Shown: positions 32,713 to 42,200 of the stretch, in pieces | Numbering within the stretch: the stretch's first letter is position 1 | How the letters are laid out: each line of letters begins with the position of its first letter | From: Paenibacillus taichungensis | GTDB taxonomy: Bacteria; Bacillota; Bacilli; Paenibacillales; Paenibacillaceae | DNA length: 64,000 nt | Direction: 5' to 3' | NCBI RefSeq assembly: GCF_013359905.1 | Contig: NZ_JABMCC010000115.1 | Coordinates: forward strand, 124,001-188,000 | Translations under genes and position numbers: made by a program | The notes under the pieces: generated by a model | What the model was told of the DNA's origin: nothing | The model's input: only the letters and a program-made list of their open reading frames with translations | The model's database searches: none

Positions 32713-33666
32713 ATGAAATATTATCTGTCCGTTCTCGCAGGAGCGATGAGCTATGGCATATTATCCACAATTGTGGTTCTGGCTTACGGCGAAGGGTACA
32801 AACTTGGAGAGGTCGTGGGCACACAGCTGATCACGGGCTTCATCCTGTCCTGGATGCTGGCATTATACTCGAAGTTTAGAATGAAACGGAAGTCACAGGC
32901 AGATGGAAAACCATCAGCAGCCGTGGCAAAAGCGCTTCAGAAATTAACGTGGAAGCAGCGTCTGCTATTGATGGCTGCAGGGACGCCAACGGTCATTACC
33001 GGTCTTGTCTATTATCAGTCTTTGCGGTATATCCCCGCGTCACTGGCTATTATTCTTTTGTTCCAATTCACTTGGATTAGTGTATTGATCCAGGCTGTGA
33101 GCAAACGTCAGCGTCCTGACAAGGTAACATTCCTGACTTTGATTATCCTGTTTGGCGGCACATTGCTGGCAGCTGGTTTTCTGGAACAGGGACTCGGAGA
33201 GTTTAACGGCTTGGGCATAGCGCTTGGCTTGATGGCGGCTGTAAGTTACTCCCTGTTTGTAATGTTCAGTGGTAAAGCGGTTCCATCAGCACATCCAGCG
33301 TTTCGCAGTGCCTGGATGGTTACTGGGGGTCTGATCTTGCTGTGCATCCTGTTCCCACCGACATTCCTATTTAACGGATTGATTTGGAGTCAACTGCTTG
33401 TCTTCGGATTGTTGCTTGGCTTCTTCGGAGCTTTTATCCCACCAGTACTGTTCGCAGTAGGTGTGCCTCATATTGGTGGAGACATGGCCGGAATTCTTGG
33501 TGCAGTTGAGCTTCCAATCGCGGTGCTGCTCTCATCCATTGTTCTTCACGAGCATGTGAGCCCATTGCAATGGATCGGGGTTATTGTAGTGCTCATTGGT
33601 GTAGCGTTGCCAGAGATTTATAAGTTACGGATGAGGCGAAGTCGAAATACACCTATATATTCCTGA
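32713..33666 (+). CDS. EamA/DMT family transporter
   Basis: About 317 aa from the ATG at 32713, set by AGGAGG at 32698-32703 (10-nt spacing); an upstream in-frame ATG lies in the leader terminator and is rejected. Around ten membrane segments form two EamA repeats (e.g. ASLAIILLFQFTWISVLIQA; GILGAVELPIAVLLSSIVLHE). A basic insertion (~50-75) separates the second and third membrane segments. The family exports metabolites or drugs. The upstream purine-like riboswitch with an ON arrangement resembles the logic of the purine exporter gene pbuE, suggesting nucleobase export. This is inference. Confidence 0.88.
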   Translation: MKYYLSVLAGAMSYGILSTIVVLAYGEGYKLGEVVGTQLITGFILSWMLALYSKFRMKRKSQADGKPSAAVAKALQKLTWKQRLLLMAAGTPTVITGLVYYQSLRYIPASLAIILLFQFTWISVLIQAVSKRQRPDKVTFLTLIILFGGTLLAAGFLEQGLGEFNGLGIALGLMAAVSYSLFVMFSGKAVPSAHPAFRSAWMVTGGLILLCILFPPTFLFNGLIWSQLLVFGLLLGFFGAFIPPVLFAVGVPHIGGDMAGILGAVELPIAVLLSSIVLHEHVSPLQWIGVIVVLIGVALPEIYKLRMRRSRNTPIYS

Positions 33667-33708
33667 TTGGCGAATAGATAGAACTATAAAGACAATAACT
33701 ATAGCTGA

Positions 33709-33737
33709 AAGAGCCTGAGTGATTCAGGCTCTTTTTT
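33709..33737 (+). terminator. Rho-independent terminator
   Basis: Perfect stem AGAGCCTGA-gtga-TTCAGGCTCT with six T residues, after the EamA gene. Confidence 0.92.
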
Positions 33738-33869
33738 GATGAATATATTTATTGGACTAAGTGGCGTCTCGTCGATATGGCCCATTCGAGTCATTTTCAA
33801 TTTTAACCGGATGGGGTATGCTGAAGAAGAGTTGCAATTGAATGGGAACATAGACAGAGGAGCGTTGAG

Positions 33870-34295
33870 ATGAAAAGCTGGATTAGCAAAACCTGGCCTT
33901 GGCTTACGCTGGGAATTACTGTAGTTGTGCTGCTTGGATCTTTTATGGTGTATTTTATGGGCAAGGACATGTCCCCAGGTTCAGGAAGTGCTGTAACGGC
34001 CAAAGCCGAGACGCCGGAGGACTTGAAGGGATATGAAGTTATTGATGTTAATGTAAGTAACGACGGCTTTGAGCCTAATGTTATTGAAGTTAAAGCCGGG
34101 GTTCCAACCAAAATTAACTTTATCCTTACTCGTAAGGTTACGCATGTTAAATCGGTAGCGGCTGACAAACTGGGCATGGATCTTTACATGCAAAAAGGAA
34201 ACAACTATTACACTGTAGACAAGGATGTCCAACCTGGTGAATATGAACTGCACTGCGGTATGTACATGATTTACGGAACAATTAAGGTCATATAA
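33870..34295 (+). CDS. Membrane-anchored cupredoxin-domain protein
   Basis: 141 aa. An N-terminal membrane anchor (~10-32, WPWLTLGITVVVLLGSFMVYFMG) is followed by a cupredoxin fold outside the membrane: VNVSNDGFEPNVIEVKAGVPTKINF and the copper-site end YELHCGMYMIYGTIKV. The Cys and following Met of CGMYM are plausible ligands, and the His in KVTHVKS a third. The role is probably copper binding or electron transfer at the outer membrane face. The partner is unknown and no oxidase genes are adjacent. GAGGAGCG lies about 8 nt before the ATG. Confidence 0.83.
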   Translation: MKSWISKTWPWLTLGITVVVLLGSFMVYFMGKDMSPGSGSAVTAKAETPEDLKGYEVIDVNVSNDGFEPNVIEVKAGVPTKINFILTRKVTHVKSVAADKLGMDLYMQKGNNYYTVDKDVQPGEYELHCGMYMIYGTIKVI

Positions 34296-34300
34296 TGGAC

Positions 34301-34338
34301 AGGAGCAAAGATTCTTCAATTGAATCTTTGCTCCTCTT
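34301..34338 (+). terminator. Rho-independent terminator
   Basis: Perfect 12-bp stem GAGCAAAGATTC/GAATCTTTGCTC with a short loop, then CTCTTTT. Confidence 0.9.
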
Positions 34339-34392
34339 TTGTGTGCATGATATCATGGACTAGTGATCAATTTCATCTGGAGGTGGCCAAAT

Positions 34393-35415
34393 ATGAAAGC
34401 GCTATTTATTGGAGGAACAGGTACCATCAGCACAGCAATTACCGATCAGCTTGCTAAGCAAGGCTGTGAACTGTATTTGATCAACCGGGGAAATCAAAAT
34501 GATAATTTGCCTGCGCAAATCAAAGTGCTGCAAGCCGACATTAACGATGAAGCAAGAGTTGCGGAGCTGATTGCCGACCTGGAGTTCGATGTTGTCGCAG
34601 ACTTTATCGCATTTGTACCGTCTCAGCTGGAGAGAGATTACCGTTTGTTTAAGGATAAAACGAAGCAGTTTATATTTATCAGTTCGGCATCTGCCTACCA
34701 GACACCACTTGCTGATTATCGGATCACGGAAGGTACGCCATTATCCAATCCGTATTGGGAATATTCGCGCAACAAAATTGCATGTGAAGACTATTTGATG
34801 AAACAGTATCGTGAAGAAGGATTTCCGGTGACCATTGTGCGTCCAAGCCATACGTATAATGAACGTTCTGTACCTCTTGGTGTGCACGGGGCAGAGGGAA
34901 GCTGGCAGGTCCTCAAGCGCATACGTGAAAATAAACCCGTACTTATTCATGGAGATGGCACATCTCTCTGGACCATAACGCATAACCGTGATTTTGCCAA
35001 AGGATTTATTGGCCTTATGGGCAACATTCATGCCATTGGTGAATCGGTACATATTACCTCGGACGAGTCAGTAACCTGGAATCAGATCTATGAGATTATC
35101 GCAGGAGTGCTTGGTGTCAAACTTCATGCGGTTCATGTATCTTCCGAGTTTTTGGCGGCGTGCAGTGATCAGGATCTTCGAGGCGGTCTGCTGGGAGACA
35201 AGGCGAATACAGTTGTATTTGATAACAGTAAATTAAAAAGGCTTGTTCCGGAATTTGTGGCAACGATCAGGGCCGATCAAGGAATCCGCAATACCATAGA
35301 ATATATTCTTGCACATCCTGAATTGCAGACCGAAGATCCCGAATTTGATGCATGGTGTGACAAGGTGGTCGGAGTATTGGACGAGGCGTTGTTGAAAATT
35401 AGAGATGAGAAGTGA
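34393..35415 (+). CDS. NAD-dependent epimerase/SDR family protein
   Basis: About 340 aa, extended/atypical SDR. The start MKALFIGGTGTISTAI gives the GGTGxxS nucleotide-binding loop. The catalytic-type YxxxK appears as YSRNKIACEDYL after FISSASAY. The later part (RPSHTYNERSVP, HGDGTSLWTITHNRDFAKG) resembles NAD-dependent nucleotide-sugar epimerases and CSP41-like proteins. The substrate is unknown. ATG at 34393 is supported by GGAGGTG 7 nt upstream; the in-frame upstream ATG at 34363 is not. It ends 9 bp before the esterase gene, so both are probably one operon. Confidence 0.87.
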   Translation: MKALFIGGTGTISTAITDQLAKQGCELYLINRGNQNDNLPAQIKVLQADINDEARVAELIADLEFDVVADFIAFVPSQLERDYRLFKDKTKQFIFISSASAYQTPLADYRITEGTPLSNPYWEYSRNKIACEDYLMKQYREEGFPVTIVRPSHTYNERSVPLGVHGAEGSWQVLKRIRENKPVLIHGDGTSLWTITHNRDFAKGFIGLMGNIHAIGESVHITSDESVTWNQIYEIIAGVLGVKLHAVHVSSEFLAACSDQDLRGGLLGDKANTVVFDNSKLKRLVPEFVATIRADQGIRNTIEYILAHPELQTEDPEFDAWCDKVVGVLDEALLKIRDEK

Positions 35416-35424
35416 GGCGAGCAT

Positions 35425-36081
35425 ATGTCCCAAACCGGGCATCGAATGGTAAAGGAAATCACCAAAACCGTCACTTTGGACTATTTGCTGCACATTCCCG
35501 AGACGGCGGAACCGCTTGCTGCGGACCAGAAATGGCCTGTCATTTTATTTCTTCATGGTGCTGGAGAACGCGGTAATGATCTGGAAATGCTTAAAGCAAA
35601 CGGAGTTCCGCTTATTGCTGGTCAGGACAAGAGTTTCCCATTTATCGTGATTTCACCGCAATGTCCGGTGGACGAATTTTGGGGTATGCATCGCGAAGCT
35701 GTTATGGCCCTTCTGGAACATGTTTTGGAAAACGAAGCTGCTGACCCGAACCGGGTGTATCTTACAGGTCTGAGTATGGGCGGGTATGGTGCTTGGGATC
35801 TGCCACTGTTTTACCCCAATACATTTGCTGCATTGGCACCTGTGTGTGGGGGAGCTGACCCTTCCAAAGCGGAAGAATTGCGTAATATACCGATCTGGGC
35901 GTTTCATGGGGCCAAGGATGATGTCGTTTATGTGACGGAATCCGAGAAGATTGTTCATGCGCTTGAAGCGTTGAACGCGGATGTGAAGCTGACGATATAC
36001 CCTGAAGGCGATCATGATGCTTGGACCGAAACGTATGACAACCCGGAATTGTACAAATGGTTTCTCAGCCATTCGTTATAA
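35425..36081 (+). CDS. Alpha/beta hydrolase (predicted esterase/peptidase, PHB-depolymerase-like)
   Basis: 218-aa alpha/beta hydrolase without signal peptide. It has the oxyanion region PVILFLHGAGERGND, the nucleophile elbow GLSMGGYGAWDL (GxSxG), an acid region (WAFHGAKDDVV) and the terminal His in YPEGDHDAWTETY. This pattern is typical of the COG4099 'predicted peptidase' and carboxylesterase groups. The catalytic triad Ser-Asp-His appears complete. The substrate is unknown. GAGGCGAGC precedes the ATG. It is probably co-transcribed with the epimerase-like gene 9 bp upstream. Confidence 0.87.
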   Translation: MSQTGHRMVKEITKTVTLDYLLHIPETAEPLAADQKWPVILFLHGAGERGNDLEMLKANGVPLIAGQDKSFPFIVISPQCPVDEFWGMHREAVMALLEHVLENEAADPNRVYLTGLSMGGYGAWDLPLFYPNTFAALAPVCGGADPSKAEELRNIPIWAFHGAKDDVVYVTESEKIVHALEALNADVKLTIYPEGDHDAWTETYDNPELYKWFLSHSL

Positions 36082-36122
36082 TCAATCAATCGTAAATTGA
36101 CAATATTCAGCATTCTTAAGTA

Positions 36123-36151
36123 TTTACTTTCGTTATTTGAATCGTTATAAT
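36123..36151 (+). promoter_or_regulatory. SigA-type promoter of the giant SLH gene
   Basis: TTTACT at 36123 and consensus TATAAT at 36146, spaced 17 bp. The predicted start near 36157 lies about 20 nt before a very strong terminator. Confidence 0.6.
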
Positions 36152-36175
36152 CAAGAAAAAATGACACTTGTTAGG

Positions 36176-36228
36176 GGAGGCACCCCAACAGAGGACTTTG
36201 TTCCTTTGTTGGGGTGCCTCCTTTTTTT
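36176..36228 (+). terminator. Strong terminator between promoter and giant ORF (possible attenuator)
   Basis: Arms GGAGGCACCCCAACA (36176-36190) and its perfect complement (36207-36221) form a 15-bp stem with seven T residues. It could be the terminator of the esterase operon, but it lies downstream of the promoter at 36123-36151 and only about 10 bp before the ribosome binding site of the giant gene, so it may act as an attenuator. Confidence 0.85.
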
Positions 36229-36253
36229 GGTGTGTAGAAAAGGAGAGCAGACG

Positions 36254-39200
36254 TTGAAGAAATCTGAGAAACGTATTAAAAAACAGGCCGAGCAGCTTAC
36301 CAAAGTGGTGCTGGCATTTGCCCTATTGTCACCCCAAACCTTGTTGGTCGAATGGGGTTCAACGGCCGTTATGGCTGAAGCTGTGGAAACCATCAGTATT
36401 GTATCCGATACTTCCAGCATGAAGGCTGTTCAATCCTCCAAGGTGAAAGTGGAGATGAATAGTGATGGCAAATATAGAATTGTGTTGCTTCCAAATACAA
36501 ACGTATTCTACGGTGGCGATACCGGGAATGTATCCACCATTATTGATCATAATGGAACGCCCGTTAATTTTAAGTCACTACCCCTTAATTATTATCGGAT
36601 CAATAATAATGTAATCGAAATGTCCAGGCAGAAAGACAACGTTGAGTATATTTTGCGCGTGTCTATCGTTAATGCCACATCTCAGGGCGGTTATATGAAG
36701 GTGGAGCTGGAGGCTGTTAATCGCAGCGGCTCTACGCTGAATCTGGGAGGTACGTTCTATTGGGATACGATGGTGAACGGCAACGATGCTTCTCCGTTTG
36801 AAGTGATTGAGAACGGCTGGCGCAATTACAGTGGAGGTGTTCAGGTAACCGCTTTTTATGCCAACACGTATAACGTTGTGGACGCAGATCGCATTTTCAT
36901 GGGGCAGTACAATAGCCCAGACAATGCACAGCTGACAGGTGGTTCCTCTCCGTCTTCCTTTACGCCAGGGCAGACCGTTACCGCAACGGATACCGCTGCG
37001 CAGTTCTGGTGGAACGGCAAAGCAACCGCGAACCAGGCTTCACGCAAATTTTCGACGATTGTGGGGATTGGTCCCAAAAATGCACCGCCTTCATTTGCAC
37101 TATCGGCTCCGTCTTCGGGTCAAACCTATTACAAAGGGGAACAGCTTCAAATTTCCGGTACAACCCGGGATACGGATGTTGGAGATCTTCTGACTGTCAA
37201 ATGGTCGATCGACGGAGGCTCTGAAAACATTCTGACACAGATGACGGCTACAGGTTCCAATCAGTCATTTAATACGAATTACACATTGCCGGATACACTC
37301 TCAGATGGCGCACATACGTTTCAAGTGTGGGTTATGGATGACAAGGGAGGAGTCTCCTCAGCGGGCACTGTCAACTTTACGGTGAAAAGTTTCGTTGTTC
37401 CGGGAACACCGTCATTTACATCAGTCAACAATAATAATCTGACGGTCAACTGGGACAAAAAGGCGAATGATGCTTCCGTGACGTATGAACTGAAAAATGT
37501 AACGACGAATCAAACGTTTGATACGAGTACAACAAATAGTCGGCATGTGACCGGCCTTACACCGAATACTCAATATTCTTTTGCTGTACGCGCCAAAAAC
37601 ACAGTCGGTTCGTATACGGGATATTCAAGTTCAACTAGTAAATTTACACTAGCAAATGCACCAAGCGATGCTGCTGTGAGCCAGTCAGGTAACTCCGTTA
37701 CGGCTAGTTGGAACAATAATGGAAATCCTGCGGGAACGAATTACAAAACGGAAATACGTAACTCCGTCGGACAAGTGCTTGCATCGGGTACAACTTCATC
37801 AACTCGTACTGAACTTGCGTTAACTGGACTTGCTGACGGATTATATAACGTATATGTAGCAGGAGTGAATGGAGAAGGCATACAGACTGCATTTACCTCT
37901 GCAGGTCAGATCACAAAGGACACGACCGGTCCCACCGCTCCCTCTATAGCAGCGGATCCTTCTTCTTGGACCAAGGAAGATGTCCTGGTTACGATTACAG
38001 CAGGCTCGGATGCCTTAAGTGGTGTACAGAAGACGGAGTACAAGCTGGGGATTGGGGGAGAATGGAAGAAATACACTGCTCCCATTACGGTTAATTCTGA
38101 AGGAAATACACTCATTATTGCCCGCAGCATAGATGCATTTGGCAATACAGGACAGGAGGCTTCGGTTACAGCGCAAGTGGACCGTACAGCTCCGACACCT
38201 CCCGTCATCTCGTTAAATCCGACGGAGTGGACCCATTCGGCAGTAACAGTAACGTTAACGGCAGGTACGGATGAAGCAAGTGGAGTGGATCTTACGCAAT
38301 ATAGACTTGGAGGTGAAGGAACTTGGGTCGATTATCGAGAGCCATTTACCATCAATACGGAAGGAATAACCCAGATTCAGGCGCGAAGTGTGGATCGGGC
38401 CTCTAATGTCAGTGCATCAACTTCAGCCAATGCCCGGATCGACAAGACAGGGCCTGATGAGCCAAAGGTTACACTCAGTGATGATGAATGGACGAATCAG
38501 GATGTATCCTTTGAAATATCCAGCGGTGAAGATACAGGCAGTGGACTTGCCAAAAGCCAATATCGTCTGAACGAACAAGGCCCCTGGATCGATTACACTG
38601 GAGAAGTGAAGGTTACCAAAGAAGGACAAACCACAGTATATGCGCGCTCGCTTGACCAGGTAGGGAATGTAAGTACTGTTGCGAAAGCAATCATTCGATT
38701 GGATAAGACCGCTCCAACAGAACCGGTTATTACATTAAGTCAGTCCGGCTGGAGCAAAGAAGCTGTGCAATTTACGATTGCTGGCAGCATAGACGAACAT
38801 GCCATTTCGTATGAATATAGTTTGAACGGCGCCCCATATATTGCAGGAAACTCAGGAGCAGTGAGTTCAAACGGTCCCAACGTAATTCGAGCCAGAGCGA
38901 GAGACGCTGTCGGAAATGTTAGCATGGAAATCAGTCGTACGGCTTATGTCGATCAGGTTGCTCCAACGATTACATTTACAACCAATGGACAGGGCTGGAG
39001 TGACACTAGTATATCTGCTACCGTTCAATATGAAGATCATGATTCAGGTATCAATGAGATTTCACGATTGTATAGTGTGACGAGCAGTACCGTATCGCCA
39101 GACAACTGGAATGAAGCCCGCTCGAATGAGTCTGTAATTTCAATTGAATCCGAAGGCATTTGGTATATCCATGCCAAAACAATGGATGTGGCAGGGAATA

Positions 39201-42200
39201 CATATGAGACCGTATCAGCACCTTATCAGATCCAGCACAAGCCACAGCAGCCGGGAAATGCGAGCGTTACACAGATCAGTGAGACCTCAGCAGAACTTAC
39301 ATGGGATTTGCCGACAGGAGAATGGTATACCGACGGGTATCAGTATGAAATTATAAACCAAACGACGGGCCAGTCGTGGACACTAGATTATCCTAAACAT
39401 ACGCTCACTGATCATTCCCTGAGTGGTGGGCAAGTCTATGATTACGAAGTGAGAGTTCGAAACCATACTGGTATAAGTGATGCATTATCTGTCCGTGCAC
39501 TGACAATCCCCGCGGCACCGGGATCATTACAAGTTCGAAAAATCGATTCCCAGCCTGAACTGGCAGAAGTGCATTTCGATTCGGTTCAAGGTGCTACTGC
39601 GTACCGTATCACGGCAGCAACTTCGGATGGAAGTATTGTTTTTGACCAGATGATCTCCGATTCTTCCAATATTCCGTATATGACCAATCTGGTCCCGGGG
39701 AGCATTCATACGATTTCGGTTACAGCACTGAATGAGAGTGGTGCGGGAGAAAGCAGCAGGGTGGGATTCCTGACATTGCCTGCAGCACCTGGTGAATTTG
39801 CGGCAGTGCAGATTCGGGAGCATGTGATCTCTCTGGGATGGGAGACGGTAACTTCAGCTACGTATTACAGCCTTTCACGCAGTGGAGCTGGAGTCTACGA
39901 AGGATTGGAAACGGAGTATGTGGACGCAGGTCTGGATAGTGGAACAGAGTATAGCTATGAATTGCTGGCCGCAAACGAGACAGGAGAAGGTCCAGTAACA
40001 AGTTTGCAGAAGCTGCTGACATTGCCGGGGGCCATTGAAAGCTTGAGTATAGATAATGCTACAACAACGAGCATGCATCTCAGTTGGGATCCTGTAAGAA
40101 GCGCGGAGCGATACGAAGTCTTTGTGAATGGGGAGAAGCGGGAGACGCTGCTTGCTGGAACCCATGAATATCTGCTAACGGGATTGACTGCGGGAACGTT
40201 GGTTCAGGTGGACGTTCAGGCAGGCAATGGAAGTGGACAAGGTCAATCCAATCGAGTATCTGGAACGACGCTTCCCGAGAGTCCTTCAGGTCTTCACTTT
40301 GTTCAGCCGACTGAAACAGGAGCAACACTTAGATGGGATGCAGTCCCCGGAGCGACGAAGTACCGGATCGTTCTTGAGGGGCAGAGTTATGAGATTTCAG
40401 ATACACAGATTGAAGTCCATCAGTTATCAGGCAGCCGCCACTATACGTATCAGGTGGAGGCCGGAAATGCTGCCGGTTACAGTGCACCCACAAGTGGTAA
40501 ACTGCTTACTTTGCCAACCAGACCTGAAGGGCTCAAAGTAACACGTACGGATGAAACAAGTATTGGAGTAGAATGGGAATCTGTAAATACAGCCGAATCC
40601 TATATTGTTAGTATCAATGGAACGGAAGTGGGTCGGACTTCGGGACTTGCCTATAGGGCTGAAGAATTGTTGCCAGGCATGGAGTATTTAGTGGAAGTAC
40701 AGGCCGTGAACACGTCTGGAATCGGTAAGTCTGCCAGCTTGATTCGATTATCCAAACCAGCATCGCCTTCAGAAATTGTAGTTGAACCAGGGGTACATAA
40801 TGCCAACTTGTCATGGGCGGCTGTAGCCGGTGCATCAGAGTATGTAATTCAACAGGGGAACAAAGAAATTTATCGTGGAACAGAGCTAACGAACCTTATT
40901 TCAGGACTTGAGGATGGAACGATGCATCATTACACACTTGTTGCAGTGAACAGACAAGGGACCCCATCCGAAGCGACGGGTATATCCATACTGACATTGC
41001 CTGAAAAACCAGTTGAGATTAAGGCATCGGAAGTGTCGGAAAACAGTCTTAGTCTGGATTTTACCAAAACAGGGGTAAAGGGTGCAGCCGAATACATCAT
41101 TGAACGCAATGGGCGAGAGATTGCTCGCGTGGATGCGAGTGAAACCCGATTCGTAGATGAGAATTTGTCGCCAGGCACGAAATATACATATACGATCCGG
41201 GCGGTTAATGCAAGTGGTTCGGGTGCTTCCCTTATCTATGGAATAACAACTCAAACCCTGCCACTATCCTCAGATGGGATTACAGTGATCAAAGGAACTC
41301 ACTTTTTTGATCTGGCGTGGGAAGCAGTACAGGGAGCAACCGCATATGAAATTCGCAATCAGACAACGGGGCAAGTTCAGACTGTGTCCGAACCATCGGT
41401 ACATCTTGTCAGTTTATTGGATGGCACAACGTATGCGTTTGAACTTATTGTTATGAATGAGGATGGTCACCGTTCTTCTCCTGTTCAGGTTATTTTAATG
41501 ACCAAACCCATTTCCCCACAAACAGCAAGTATTGCTGCAGTAACCGATCAATCCGCAAAGCTGGATCTGAGTGGCAGTGCCACACGAGGCGCAGAACAAC
41601 TGATCATTTTGCGAGATGGTATTGAAATTGATCGTATTCCGGCTGACAGTACTTCTTATGAAGACAATGACCTGACGCCGGGGGAGAGATACACCTATAC
41701 GGTTAAGACTTCGAATGCTTCCGGCGATAGCGATGCGGGATTTGATGTTCAATTACGCACGCTTCCTGCAACAATTACGGAAACTTTGCATCCAGATGTG
41801 ATTGAAGAGACGAAGGCAGTGATTAAGTGGGAAAAGGTTCAAGGGGCAGAGGGTTACATTGTAATGATAGCGGAAGATGAATTCACAACCATTACAGAGA
41901 ATGATTTGACTGAGGTTACCCTTAATGGTCTTACCAGCGCAGCTCGATATGATCAAGTACAGATCATTCCTTATAATACAGCGGGTAATGGAATTCCAAT
42001 GTTCGTTGCTCCATTTTTCACGTTGCCTCATGTCGATTCTATTGAGATGAAGTTATATCCGGAGACGGATCATGCCAGACTGGAATGGGATTTCTCTTAT
42101 TTAAACGAAACGTTTGTGGTTCTAATGGATGGTATCGAGCTGTATAAAGGCAAACAAAAAGAATATATCGTAAAGGAACTGCAGGGTGGAACGAACTACT

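Noticed and set aside
36137..36253. N-terminal extension of the giant SLH protein to an ATG at 36137
   Set aside because: It would overlap the -10 promoter element and a 15-bp terminator. The TTG at 36254 has a strong ribosome binding site and gives a normal signal-peptide start.
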